Positions 45,353 through 53,727 of a DNA stretch of 57,437 nucleotides are shown here, one piece after another. The stretch is from Simkaniaceae bacterium (GTDB taxonomy: Bacteria > Chlamydiota > Chlamydiia > Chlamydiales > Simkaniaceae), in contig JAGOSM010000003.1 of the NCBI GenBank assembly GCA_018062315.1, forward strand, positions 1 through 57,437, in the 5' to 3' direction. Each line of letters begins with the position of its first letter. Positions within the stretch are counted from its first letter, which is position 1. The notes beneath the pieces were generated by a model, which did not search any database, had not been told where the DNA came from, and saw nothing but the letters and a program-made list of their open reading frames with translations. The position numbers were made by a program, and so were the translations under genes.

Positions 45353-47125
45353 TTAAGAGAGTGCTGGCTGATGCGAATGCTTTTTGTAACTTTCCCACAT
45401 CACTCTAAATGGGGCACATGAAACGATGAGCTCATCTAAAGTGCCGTCACCGACCACCCTCCCGTCATCGAGAAAAATAATCCGATCTGCATTCTCAATC
45501 GTCGAAAAACGGTGTGCAATAATGATCTGAGTCACCCTTCCGTGTAGCTCAGAAATTGCATCTTTAATCCGTTGCTCAGAGATGGGATCCAAAGAGGAGG
45601 TCGCCTCATCAAAGATGAGAATGGGAGCCTCTCGAATGAGAGCCCTTGCGATAGCAAGCCGCTGTTGCTGCCCTCCAGAAAAGTTCTTTCCCATCTCAGA
45701 AAGCATCGTATCGTATGTTTTGGGCAACTTTTCGACAAACTCAGAGACATGAGCCTTTGCTGCAGCCCGCAATACCTGATCCCTCTTATAGGGCTCCCCT
45801 ACAGAAATATTAGAGGCTATCGTATCTAAAAATAAAAAGGGCTTCTGAGGAACAAAGGCCATCACTTTTCTTAAAGATTCCTTAGTGTAAGCTTGTATGG
45901 GAAGGCCATCTATTTTAATAACCCCTTTTTGAGCCTCAAAAAGACGGGGAATCAAATTCACAATGGTCGACTTCCCAGCTCCTGTCGCACCTAAAATAGC
46001 TACGGTTTCCCCTTTATTTACCTTAAAAGAGACATCTCGGAGAACCCATCTGTCTTCATCATAACAAAACCAGACCCGATCAAACTCAATAGAGTCATTA
46101 AAAGAGGTAATTTCAATCTTCCCAGAACTATCTTCTGGAGGGGGCATTTGAAGAAGTACTTCAAACATCCGTTCAGCCGCCACAATCCCCTGTTGAATGT
46201 AGAGATTTTCTTCAGCAAATTTTTTGACTGGCTCGTACACAAGATAGAGAAGTCCACAAAAAACCAACAATTCAGAGAGGGTCAGTTTAAGAATATAAAG
46301 ACCGAAAATCACCACAACTGCAAGACAAATGGTGGTAATCGTGTGCAAAATAGGACGAGTCAGTAGATCGTATTTAGCTGTCTTTGCTTCAAGACGCCCC
46401 GTCTCATTATTTTGTTCCTGATATTTCTTGAGAGAAAAAGATTCCATCCCAAAAATTTTGACCGTTTGAATTCCCGCAAGGAAATCAATCAAAACGGTCG
46501 CAAACCGCTCCTGATTTTTTTGCAAAGCTCTCGTCATTTTTTTCACTTTTCGAGTCACCAAAGCAATGGGTAAGATCACCATTGGAACTCCAAAGAAAAT
46601 GACAAGAGATAGTTTCCATGAAATATAAAAACACCCACTCAAATTGATCAGCAAAGTGAAAGGAGCTTGGAAGTAATTTGTAATACAAGCGTGTACGGCA
46701 TAAGCGATTTGATAAGCATCATTTGACACCCTTGTTGAAAGAGATCCGATGTTGTATTTTTGGTAAAAGGACATAGGGAGGGTTTGGATATGCCGAAAAT
46801 AGTCCTCTCGTAAATCCCTGCTCACCCGAATCCCGAAAAGTTCTGCAGCGTATCGACTAAAAAATAGAGCAAATGCTTTGACAATCGCCACAATGACCAT
46901 TAAACCAATGACAGCTTCCACACTCTGATCAGAAAGATTAAAAAGGGACTCAATGTAGTTTACTAGGCCACCCAAAGGGTTTTTCTCCCTTTGATTGGTC
47001 AATACTCCTAAAGTAAACATTTCCATTTGATTGGCCAAAGTGAGGGCCAGAAGGGCAATCAATGTGTAGCCCAATAAAAGGATATGTTTTGAGGTCTTAA
47101 GCGCTGCCTTGAATAGTAACTTCAC
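45353..47125 (-). CDS. ABC exporter, fused permease-ATPase (MsbA type)
   Basis: 590 residues with six N-terminal membrane segments (1-310) and a nucleotide-binding domain: Walker A ILGATGAGKSTIVN, Q-loop AFVPQKPFLF, signature NFSGGQQQRLAIARAL (F in place of L), Walker B PILIFDEATSSLD and switch IIIAHRFSTI. Position next to accA matches msbA of C. trachomatis (from memory), so lipid A-core flipping is likely though not proven. Start is GTG with AGGAAG upstream, inside the end of accA (29-bp overlap). Confidence 0.9.
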   Translation of the reverse strand: MKLLFKAALKTSKHILLLGYTLIALLALTLANQMEMFTLGVLTNQREKNPLGGLVNYIESLFNLSDQSVEAVIGLMVIVAIVKAFALFFSRYAAELFGIRVSRDLREDYFRHIQTLPMSFYQKYNIGSLSTRVSNDAYQIAYAVHACITNYFQAPFTLLINLSGCFYISWKLSLVIFFGVPMVILPIALVTRKVKKMTRALQKNQERFATVLIDFLAGIQTVKIFGMESFSLKKYQEQNNETGRLEAKTAKYDLLTRPILHTITTICLAVVVIFGLYILKLTLSELLVFCGLLYLVYEPVKKFAEENLYIQQGIVAAERMFEVLLQMPPPEDSSGKIEITSFNDSIEFDRVWFCYDEDRWVLRDVSFKVNKGETVAILGATGAGKSTIVNLIPRLFEAQKGVIKIDGLPIQAYTKESLRKVMAFVPQKPFLFLDTIASNISVGEPYKRDQVLRAAAKAHVSEFVEKLPKTYDTMLSEMGKNFSGGQQQRLAIARALIREAPILIFDEATSSLDPISEQRIKDAISELHGRVTQIIIAHRFSTIENADRIIFLDDGRVVGDGTLDELIVSCAPFRVMWESYKKHSHQPALS

Positions 47126-48053
47126 CCATCTTCCTAAATTTATCGTATCTTTGATCGAGAAGTTTATCAGTAGGGAGCTTTTTTAGGGTATGGATTGTTT
47201 GAGTAATAAACTCAATGAGGTTTTTATAAACCGTTTGAGGATCATGGTGAGCTCCTCCAAGAGGCTCTTTAATCATCGCATCAACAACTTTTAATTCAAT
47301 AAGTTCTTCTGCGTGAATTTTTAAAGCCGCAGTCGCCTTCTCACTATGAGAAGCATCATGCCATAAAATAGAAGCGCACCCTTCGGGCGAAATCACCGAG
47401 TAATAGGCATGTTCCAACATCGCAACGACATCACCCATACCAATTCCAAGAGCTCCTCCCGAACACCCCTCCCCGATAATAATAGCCAAAATAGGAGTTT
47501 TTAACCGAGCCATCTCGTAGAGATTGGCAGCAATAGCACCCCCTTGCCCCCTTTCCTCTGCGGAAAGACCTGGATAAGCTCCAGGAGTATCAATAAGAGT
47601 GAGGACAGGCAATTGAAATTTCTCAGCAAGTTTCATCGCTCTTTTTGCCTTTCTATACCCTTCTGGATGAGGAGATCCAAAATTGCGATAAATGCGACTT
47701 TCGGTATCTGTTCCTTTATCCTGAGCTATTAAAACCATCTTCTGTCCCTTGATGGTGCAAAAACCTGTAATGATGGAATGGTCGTCTCTAAATAAACGGT
47801 CCCCAAAAATTTCAATAAAATCTTCACATATATTTTTGATAATCCCCGCTGCACGAGGTCTATCAGGGTGACGACAGATAGAAACTCTCTCCCATGGAGT
47901 GAGATCGGAATACACCTTACCCTTCAATTCCTCGAGTTTTTTTTCAAGGCGTCCCACTTCCCCATCATCTGAAAAACCATTCACATGATTCTGTTTTTTC
48001 AATTCAGAAATGGTCTTTTCATACTGGTGAATTTGTTTTTCATGGCATAGCAT
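47097..48053 (-). CDS. accA: Acetyl-CoA carboxylase carboxyltransferase subunit alpha
   Basis: Half of the carboxyltransferase that makes malonyl-CoA for FabD/FabH. The N-terminal coiled segment and LTPWERVSICRHPDRPRA, FGDRLFRDD, GSPHPEGYRKAKRAMKLAEKF, LTLIDTPGAYPGLSAEERGQGGAIA and IIGEGCSGGALGIGMGD are characteristic. About 318 aa from the ATG at 48053; a TTG at 48071 is also in frame. accD is not in the window. It overlaps the L,D-transpeptidase gene by 14 bp. Confidence 0.95.
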   Translation of the reverse strand: MLCHEKQIHQYEKTISELKKQNHVNGFSDDGEVGRLEKKLEELKGKVYSDLTPWERVSICRHPDRPRAAGIIKNICEDFIEIFGDRLFRDDHSIITGFCTIKGQKMVLIAQDKGTDTESRIYRNFGSPHPEGYRKAKRAMKLAEKFQLPVLTLIDTPGAYPGLSAEERGQGGAIAANLYEMARLKTPILAIIIGEGCSGGALGIGMGDVVAMLEHAYYSVISPEGCASILWHDASHSEKATAALKIHAEELIELKVVDAMIKEPLGGAHHDPQTVYKNLIEFITQTIHTLKKLPTDKLLDQRYDKFRKMGEVTIQGSA

Positions 48054-48924
48054 GTCTTTTCTTAACCTCAATCGTTGTGGGTTTAGTAATCACAATAGAA
48101 AAAATTTCCTCGATATCTTCCTGAAGAAGACGGATACATCCGTCACTGGAAGCTACTCCAATACAAGAGCGATCTTCAATAAACTCCCCATTTGGAGACT
48201 TCACCCAAGGGGCTCCGTGAAATCCATATCCAGATACATTAAAAGGGATCCATCTCGTCCCAAAAACCTGAATCATTTCGATTTCTTTTTCTTGAAAAAA
48301 CCCGATGATCCCCGGTTTATAAATGGCCACTTTATCCCCTAAAGAATAGTTTCCTTCGGGGGTTAACGATCCAGAAGGAGATGCTTTGTCTAATCTACCA
48401 ATGCCAATTTTATAAACTTTGAGAAGGACTTTTTCATTTCCATCCAAATAGTAGAAGGACATTTTATAGTCATCTAAGTCAACATCAAAGTGAAATCGAA
48501 TATCCTTATCTGTTCTAAATACGTTGAACTGATTGCCTGAAGCAACTTTCTGAGTATAGTAATCTGCCTTCCGATTCAAACTACGTGCGATAAAATGGCG
48601 CGATGTTTGGTAATAGGCAGCATAATCGGTAATCCAAGCGGGACGCCCTTTAAGCCAGGGAACCCGGGATTTATAGGTAACCGTTTCTACAATCGGCAAT
48701 TTTTGATCGGTTGTCGTAAAAAGGAGAGGAACTCGATCAACCACCACTTCTTCCTTCGATAAAAGAAGGGGAGGGAGAGCAGGCTCTACTACAATCGCCT
48801 CTTCATAAATAGATCCCTCTTCCGCCAAAACAACAGGTGCCTTCTCTTTTTTTACAAGAGACATCACCCCAATCAACCCAAAAAGGGAAATTGTTAAAAT
48901 AAAAATTAATTTAGGAGCTGACAC
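48040..48924 (-). CDS. L,D-transpeptidase (YkuD family)
   Basis: 294 residues. A signal anchor (IFILTISLFGLIGVMSLV) leads to a linker and, from about 150, a YkuD domain. GYGFHGAPW and IGVASSDGCIRLLQEDIEEIF provide the catalytic His and Cys (HG...SxGCIRL motif). Such enzymes make 3-3 peptidoglycan cross-links or attach proteins to peptidoglycan, so the organism probably has meso-diaminopimelate peptidoglycan. The start chosen is the second of two GTG codons, 6 nt after GGAGG. It lies between accA and the 376-aa hypothetical, which are adjacent in C. trachomatis (from memory). Confidence 0.9.
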   Translation of the reverse strand: MSAPKLIFILTISLFGLIGVMSLVKKEKAPVVLAEEGSIYEEAIVVEPALPPLLLSKEEVVVDRVPLLFTTTDQKLPIVETVTYKSRVPWLKGRPAWITDYAAYYQTSRHFIARSLNRKADYYTQKVASGNQFNVFRTDKDIRFHFDVDLDDYKMSFYYLDGNEKVLLKVYKIGIGRLDKASPSGSLTPEGNYSLGDKVAIYKPGIIGFFQEKEIEMIQVFGTRWIPFNVSGYGFHGAPWVKSPNGEFIEDRSCIGVASSDGCIRLLQEDIEEIFSIVITKPTTIEVKKRHAMP

Positions 48925-48960
48925 CACTAACCTCCACGTGCCCCCCTATCATAGCGAAGC

Positions 48961-50091
48961 TTAGTTTATTTCAAAAGAGTAGGTTTTCATATCCGAAGTA
49001 ATCGCAAAAGCGAGAAGGAAATTGGCTCCCCAATAATGGGAGGCTCCTCCGAGAGGAATGAGCTGCATTTCGGATTGAAATAAAGGCTTGATAATAAGAT
49101 CTTGATTTCCAAAAACAACAGGAGCAGACCCCTCCTGATAACGATCCAATGTCCCTGGTTTTAGGGTATACTTCCCATTAACAACCCCTTTTTCTGCCTC
49201 AATAAAGAAAACAAAGGCGCAGGGAATAAAATCAGCACACGCATTAAATTTAACTTTTAACTGAACCGTCTGCTCTTTTAACGAAATATCAACGTATGTC
49301 CATAAATCGGTTGCCTTACCTTGATGAGCGGCCCTTGCCCATCCTGAAAAATGAAAAGGATTTTCTTGAAAAAAAAGATCTTCAAAAGAATCTTCCTGCC
49401 TAAAAATACCAAAATGATCCGCAATGCCTAAGGGGAAAAAACAAGGACCAAACGTCAAAATTTTTCCGTGTTTTTTATAAATACTTCCAAATCCAGAGGA
49501 AATTCCCTCACAAGTTAAGACACAACTTAAAGAAGAAGCATGATGAGTTATTTTTCTTTTGGAGTTTGTGTTTAAAGAAACTTCCTGAAAAGAAGTCCTC
49601 GGAAGGAGATATTCTCTCAAAGCTTCAAGGTAGGAAGAAAAAGCGCCCTTCCCTCGTTCGAAGCATTGGTCAGCAAGAAGCCCCAGACGTTGCTTCCCCG
49701 TGATCTTATAACCGATGAGAAAAAGGAGAGATAATAAAGCAAAAAAATAAGGAATATCGAATTCCTTCTCTGCTATGCCAAGAGCATAGATATTCACTTC
49801 ATCATCTCGGATAGTTTGTAAATAGAGGGACACGAGTTCAAGAAGAAGTTTGGTATCTCCTAAACAAGCAAAAATAAGAGATTGCTCTAACTCCTTCATA
49901 CTTCCCCTCTCTTTTTGAGCAGAAAGGGGAAATTCTTGTAAACCAAGGAGTCTGCGCAAAAGAGCACATTGCCCTTTTTCCAAAGGGGATTCGACAGATC
50001 GCTGTTCTAATAGATAAAACTCAGCAATAGACACCTCTTCTTTACGAAGAAGAAGTGTAGAAATGAGCTCTCTCAGCACCTCTGCCTGCAT
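48961..50091 (-). CDS. Conserved chlamydial hypothetical protein (CT266 position)
   Basis: 376 residues, cytoplasmic-looking, not recognised by motif. The N-terminal half is helical (ELISTLLLRKEEVSIAEFYLLEQR...), the C-terminal half beta-rich (HGKILTFGPCFFPLGIADHFGIFR, LWTYVDISLKEQTVQLKVKFNA). One hydrophobic helix (FFALLSLLFLIGY) is near 115. It starts within the stop of the IHF gene (TAATG). Its place between accA and IHF equals that of the hypothetical CT266 in C. trachomatis (from memory), so it is likely an ortholog; the function is unknown there too. Confidence 0.8.
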   Translation of the reverse strand: MQAEVLRELISTLLLRKEEVSIAEFYLLEQRSVESPLEKGQCALLRRLLGLQEFPLSAQKERGSMKELEQSLIFACLGDTKLLLELVSLYLQTIRDDEVNIYALGIAEKEFDIPYFFALLSLLFLIGYKITGKQRLGLLADQCFERGKGAFSSYLEALREYLLPRTSFQEVSLNTNSKRKITHHASSLSCVLTCEGISSGFGSIYKKHGKILTFGPCFFPLGIADHFGIFRQEDSFEDLFFQENPFHFSGWARAAHQGKATDLWTYVDISLKEQTVQLKVKFNACADFIPCAFVFFIEAEKGVVNGKYTLKPGTLDRYQEGSAPVVFGNQDLIIKPLFQSEMQLIPLGGASHYWGANFLLAFAITSDMKTYSFEIN

Positions 50092-50405
50092 TATCCGCCA
50101 AATGAAGGGGGAACTTCAGTTTTCTCAATGAGTACCCTCATCTTTTTCCCTGGAGTAAACTTCACAGCTCTTCTCGCCGGGATTTCAATAGGAACATCGG
50201 CATTTTTTGGATTTCTTCCGATTTTTCGTTTTCGGGTTACCACTTCAAAAACCCCAAAATCGCGAAATTCGAGGCGATCTCCTTCAGTAAGGAAATCAGT
50301 CATTGCATCGAGAAAAGCCTGAATGGTATTGCGCACATCATTAGGATGCATTCCTCTTTTTTGCGCGATAACCTGAATCAGTTTTTTCTTGGTGATCGTA
50401 GTCAT
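50091..50405 (-). CDS. HU/IHF-family DNA-bending protein
   Basis: 104 aa from the ATG at 50405 (MTTITKKKLIQVIAQKRG) with GGAG 9 nt upstream. The dimerisation helices (NTIQAFLDAMTDFLTEGDRLEFRDFGVFEV) and the DNA-binding arm GRNPKNADVPIEIPARRAVKFTPGK match the HU/IHF signature. It bends and packages DNA in the nucleoid; the C. trachomatis homolog is annotated himD/ihfA (from memory). It is the first gene of the operon that continues to the ABC exporter. Confidence 0.93.
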   Translation of the reverse strand: MTTITKKKLIQVIAQKRGMHPNDVRNTIQAFLDAMTDFLTEGDRLEFRDFGVFEVVTRKRKIGRNPKNADVPIEIPARRAVKFTPGKKMRVLIEKTEVPPSFGG

Positions 50406-50521
50406 TGCGGCCCACTCCTTAGTCAACTTATGTTGTGTTTTCTCATTGTTCTATCATACTGATTTTCAGACAAGTCCTTTTTTTTCATTCCCTTGTTTTT
50501 CTCAAAGATTTCATTAATTTC

Positions 50522-50527
50522 TTGACA
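50522..50527 (+). promoter_or_regulatory. Possible -35 box for the 57-aa gene
   Basis: An exact TTGACA 55 bp before the ATG at 50583. No good -10 hexamer is seen at the expected distance, so this is tentative. Confidence 0.3.
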
Positions 50528-50582
50528 AAAAAAAATAGCTATTCCAACATCAGAGATGTAGTCATTAACTTAAAGAGGCTTT

Positions 50583-50756
50583 ATGATACCACTTTCTACA
50601 TCATCTCCAGATTTACACAGCTTATATAGAACAGACGGGACTCCAGGCCCTTCTGCCGAAGGAACGCCAGGCCCCTCTGCAAAGCCAGAAACTCCAGGTC
50701 CTTCTGCATCCATATCCATTCTTACAACTACCTTAGGAACGGCAATCAAGGTCTAA
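50583..50756 (+). CDS. 57-residue peptide with tandem TPGPSA repeats
   Basis: Complete ATG-TAA frame with AAGAGG 4 nt upstream. After LSTSSPDLHSLYR comes a tandem repeat of 8-9 residues: DGTPGPSA, EGTPGPSA and KPETPGPSA; the tail is hydrophobic/polar (SISILTTTLGTAIKV). The repeats differ at synonymous sites (CCA GGC CCT TCT GCC, CCA GGC CCC TCT GCA, CCA GGT CCT TCT GCA), which suggests selection on protein sequence. A Ser/Thr/Pro-rich short protein of this kind could be secreted. No family recognised. A stable hairpin follows 14 bp after the stop. Confidence 0.6.
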   Translation: MIPLSTSSPDLHSLYRTDGTPGPSAEGTPGPSAKPETPGPSASISILTTTLGTAIKV

Positions 50757-50770
50757 TGTTGTTCAAGAAG

Positions 50771-50797
50771 AGCTCTTTATCTTCTCGATAAAGAGCT
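50771..50797. terminator. Bidirectional hairpin between the 57-aa gene and tyrS
   Basis: A perfect 11-bp stem (AGCTCTTTATC / GATAAAGAGCT) with loop TTCTC. The tyrS stop codon (50777-50779) lies inside the stem. Flanks are A/T-rich on both sides without long T runs; placed between convergent genes, it may serve both. Confidence 0.6.
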
Positions 50798-52039
50798 TAT
50801 TTCAATCAGAAGCTTCTTCTTTTTCCCCGATCCCAATACGAGATACTTTCCACCTATCAAATCTGATTCGCAAACCACTTCTTTTTCATCAGAAATTTTT
50901 CGATTATTCAAGTAAGCTCCCCCATTTTTTAAAAGGCGGACGGCTTCTCCTTTGCTAGAAAAAAGAGAAGAAAGAACTCCCAGTGCGGGATAGGTCTGCC
51001 CAACAACTTGATCCTTAGACAAGGTCACATTCGGCATATCTTCTTTTATTGCTTCTAAAGTCTCAAGATCAAGTTCTATGTCCTGTCCAGGTTTGGCCCC
51101 CTCAGTCACTCGGAGAGCTATTTCAAGTCCTTCCGCCCCATGCACATAGAGGGTCACCTCTTCAGCAAGTCGTTTTTGAGCTCGGTTGGGATGTATCTTG
51201 ATCTCCCTCTCCATTTCCTCAATTTCTTCAAGCTCAATGAACGTCAACATTTTTAACAACTTCACCACATCTGCATCAGCCACTTGATAGAGGTATTGAT
51301 AAAATGCATACGGAGAAGTTTTCTCTTTAGAGAGCCAAATTGCCCCTTCTTCACTTTTGCCAAATTTTTTCCCATCACTGCGGGTAAGTAGAGGAAATGT
51401 AGCCCCGAAAGCCTCTTTACGAGTGAGCTTACGAATAAGTTCTATCCCTGCCGTAATATTACCCCACTGATCACTCCCCCCCATCTGAAGAACGACCCCT
51501 TCTTTTTCATAAAGATGATAAAAATCATAGGCCTGCATAAGCTGATAGGAAAATTCAGTAAAACTCATCCCCTCTTCAGATTGGATCCGAGAACGGACAC
51601 TTTCTTTACCTAGCATCGATCCCACACGAAAATGTTTTCCCACATCTCTTAAAAAATCGATAAATGGCATCTCTTTAAACCAGGTATCATTATTAACAAT
51701 CAGAGGATGGCCAATACAACGGATGAGCTGCTTTTCAATACAGCCTATATTATGTTCTAGTAACTCATATGACAAAAAGGGGCGTTCTTGACTTTTTCCC
51801 GAGGGGTCCCCGATCTTTCCCGTTGCTCCACCAAGAAGAGCATAAGGGGTATGACCAAATTTTTCAAACCAGGTAAGAGCGATAATTCCAACGAGGTTCC
51901 CAAGGTGTAAACTATCTGCTGTCGGATCAAATCCGAGATAAAGTTTAAGCGGAGAAGAGGCTTTTAGTAAAAGATCCTCAGAAGTGACAGCATCGATAAA
52001 TCCCCGTTTTTTTAGATGGGCAACAACAAAATCTTTCAT
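50777..52039 (-). CDS. tyrS: Tyrosyl-tRNA synthetase
   Basis: Charges tRNA-Tyr. LYLGFDPTADSLHLGNLVGI contains the HIGH-type HLGN motif, QMGGSDQWGNITAGIELIRKL is the tyrosine/tRNA signature and DGKKFGKSEEGAIWL the KMSKS-type loop (KFGKS). A C-terminal S4 domain (SKGEAVRLLKNGGAYLNNRKI) is present. 420 aa is normal. It directly follows a small basic protein gene (TAA-ATG abutting). Confidence 0.96.
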   Translation of the reverse strand: MKDFVVAHLKKRGFIDAVTSEDLLLKASSPLKLYLGFDPTADSLHLGNLVGIIALTWFEKFGHTPYALLGGATGKIGDPSGKSQERPFLSYELLEHNIGCIEKQLIRCIGHPLIVNNDTWFKEMPFIDFLRDVGKHFRVGSMLGKESVRSRIQSEEGMSFTEFSYQLMQAYDFYHLYEKEGVVLQMGGSDQWGNITAGIELIRKLTRKEAFGATFPLLTRSDGKKFGKSEEGAIWLSKEKTSPYAFYQYLYQVADADVVKLLKMLTFIELEEIEEMEREIKIHPNRAQKRLAEEVTLYVHGAEGLEIALRVTEGAKPGQDIELDLETLEAIKEDMPNVTLSKDQVVGQTYPALGVLSSLFSSKGEAVRLLKNGGAYLNNRKISDEKEVVCESDLIGGKYLVLGSGKKKKLLIEISSLSRR

Positions 52040-52303
52040 TTACTGGCACCGAATCTGTTGCGCAAGTAAAACAATCCGCTTGGAACATTCAGCAGAATTT
52101 TGATTATTATCAAAAAGAGCAATCGATTTCGTTTTCAGTGAAATCCGTTGAGCCGCGTGACGCGCGATCCATCTTTGAATTTCATGGGCTTTTCTTTTAA
52201 TCGCCGCCTCCGTCACCTGTGACTGGATTTTACTCAGTTTTTTTTCGAGTTTTTCACGGGTTTTTTTCGTCTTAATACTCTCTTCAGCAACTGGCTTTTT
52301 CAT
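52040..52303 (-). CDS. Small basic helical hypothetical protein
   Basis: 87 residues, rich in Lys/Arg/Gln (KTKKTREKLEKKLSKIQSQ, IARHAAQRISLKTKS), predicted mostly helical, with no membrane segment. GGAGG sits 5 nt before the ATG. Its stop directly abuts the tyrS ATG, so it is co-transcribed with and probably translationally linked to tyrS. The basic make-up would suit nucleic-acid binding, but no family is recognised. Confidence 0.65.
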   Translation of the reverse strand: MKKPVAEESIKTKKTREKLEKKLSKIQSQVTEAAIKRKAHEIQRWIARHAAQRISLKTKSIALFDNNQNSAECSKRIVLLAQQIRCQ

Positions 52304-52383
52304 GAGAACCTCCGCCTCCTATAGTATCAGGAGTAAGTTATGTTTTAAAGGAAAAATTGACTTGTTTTCTCAATTAAATCAAG

Positions 52384-53052
52384 ATGAATATTATGAAGAA
52401 AGCAGTGGGATACCAAGCCGCCGAGCTCATCCAAAATGGAATGAGAGTTGGAATCGGAACAGGATCAACCGTCTATTTTTTTATTGAACGGCTCATCCAA
52501 AGATGTAAAGAAGGGCTTATGATTTCCACCTTCTCTTCCTCTGTTACTTCTGAAAAACAGGCAAGAGAAGGAGGAATACCTATCTTAACTGAAATGACAG
52601 AGCTCGATATCACCGTTGATGGAGCAGATGAAATCGATCCCCAAAAACGGATGATTAAAGGAGGAGGAGGCGCCCTTTTTCGAGAAAAAATCCTCGCTAA
52701 TGCATCTCAAGAGATGATTGTGATCGTCGATGAAAGCAAACTAGTTTCTTACCTTGGAAAATGCCCTCTTCCTGTTGAAATTACGACCTATGCAACTCCC
52801 TCTATTATCCGGCAAATCAATGAAGCCGGATATCACGGACACATCCGCATGACAGCTGAGAATACTCCCTTTATCACAGATAATGGCAACTATATCTACG
52901 ATATCGTTTTTGATTCCCCACTTGCCTTTCCTGAAGAAGATGAAGAAAAGTTGATCTACATTCCTGGGGTGATTGATACAGGCTTTTTTTTCAATCAAGC
53001 AGGAAGAGTGCTTATCGGATACCAAACAGGAGAAGTGAAATGTCTAAACTAA
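52384..53052 (+). CDS. rpiA: Ribose-5-phosphate isomerase A
   Basis: Interconverts ribose 5-phosphate and ribulose 5-phosphate in the pentose phosphate pathway. VGIGTGSTVYFFIERL (phosphate-binding GTGST), ELDITVDGADEIDPQKRMIKGGGGALFREKI (catalytic Asp residues, KGGGGA) and VIVDESKLVSYLG are the family motifs. 222 aa is normal. The ribosome-binding site is weak; an ATG at 52393 is an alternative. It overlaps the DUF151 gene by 13 bp. Confidence 0.95.
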   Translation: MNIMKKAVGYQAAELIQNGMRVGIGTGSTVYFFIERLIQRCKEGLMISTFSSSVTSEKQAREGGIPILTEMTELDITVDGADEIDPQKRMIKGGGGALFREKILANASQEMIVIVDESKLVSYLGKCPLPVEITTYATPSIIRQINEAGYHGHIRMTAENTPFITDNGNYIYDIVFDSPLAFPEEDEEKLIYIPGVIDTGFFFNQAGRVLIGYQTGEVKCLN

Positions 53053-53450
53053 TCCCCATCACCCTCAATAAAATCATGCAATCCACTGTCTATACGATGT
53101 TCATCTTAGGAAATGAAGAAAAACAATTTGCCATCTACACAGAACCTCATGTAGGACAAAACCTCCAACTGATGCTCATGAAGCAACCCAAAGAAAGACC
53201 AAATACCCATGCATTGATGCTCTCCCTTTTTGAGCCGCTCAACATCCAGGTGATTCAGGTTGTAATCAATCAGGTGGAAGACACCATTTATTTCGCTCGC
53301 CTTTTTCTCGAACAAAATCAAGAAGGGCACCGAAAGATTTTAGAAATTGATGCAAGACCAAGCGACGCTCTCTCTCTTGCCCTCTATTCTAATGCTCCCA
53401 TGTACTGCACACAAGCACTCTTTGAAACAACGCTACCCATTAATATTTGA
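53040..53450 (+). CDS. DUF151 / bifunctional nuclease-family protein
   Basis: 136 residues. The typical DUF151 C-terminal block ILEIDARPSDALSLALYSNAPMYCTQALFE and the central FAIYTEPHVGQNLQLML...NTHALMLSLF are present. Members of this family have been described as bifunctional nucleases in plants and bacteria, but their cellular role in chlamydiae is unknown. GGAGAAGTGAA precedes the ATG, which is inside the end of rpiA. The 3' end overlaps the convergent ptsH by 11 bp. Confidence 0.8.
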   Translation: MSKLIPITLNKIMQSTVYTMFILGNEEKQFAIYTEPHVGQNLQLMLMKQPKERPNTHALMLSLFEPLNIQVIQVVINQVEDTIYFARLFLEQNQEGHRKILEIDARPSDALSLALYSNAPMYCTQALFETTLPINI

Positions 53451-53727
53451 TGTAAAATTTTTCTTTTGAAAGCTCGATAATTGCATTTACCGCTTCCTCT
53501 GCATCCTCTCCCTCAGCTTCAATACGGATCTTTGATCCCCTTGCAGCTGCAAGCATCAAAATGCCAAGAAGGGACTTTGCATTGATCGTAAGATCTTGAA
53601 ATGAGAGCTTAATATCTGCCCGAAACCGAGTGGCACATTTTACAAGCTCTGTGGCTGGCCTTGTATGGAGCCCCTTCTCATTGATCACCACAAACGATTT
53701 TTTTATTTTTCCACTTCTCTTAAGCAT
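53440..53727 (-). CDS. ptsH: Phosphocarrier protein HPr
   Basis: 95 residues with a short basic N-terminal extension of about 6. The phospho-His site is GLHTRPATEL (His21), and the regulatory Ser52 lies in NAKSLLGILMLAA, the position phosphorylated by HPr kinase in other bacteria. HPr in chlamydiae is thought to be regulatory as well as a PTS carrier. GGAG lies 7 nt before the ATG. It overlaps the end of pepF by 25 bp. Confidence 0.92.
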   Translation of the reverse strand: MLKRSGKIKKSFVVINEKGLHTRPATELVKCATRFRADIKLSFQDLTINAKSLLGILMLAAARGSKIRIEAEGEDAEEAVNAIIELSKEKFYIKY

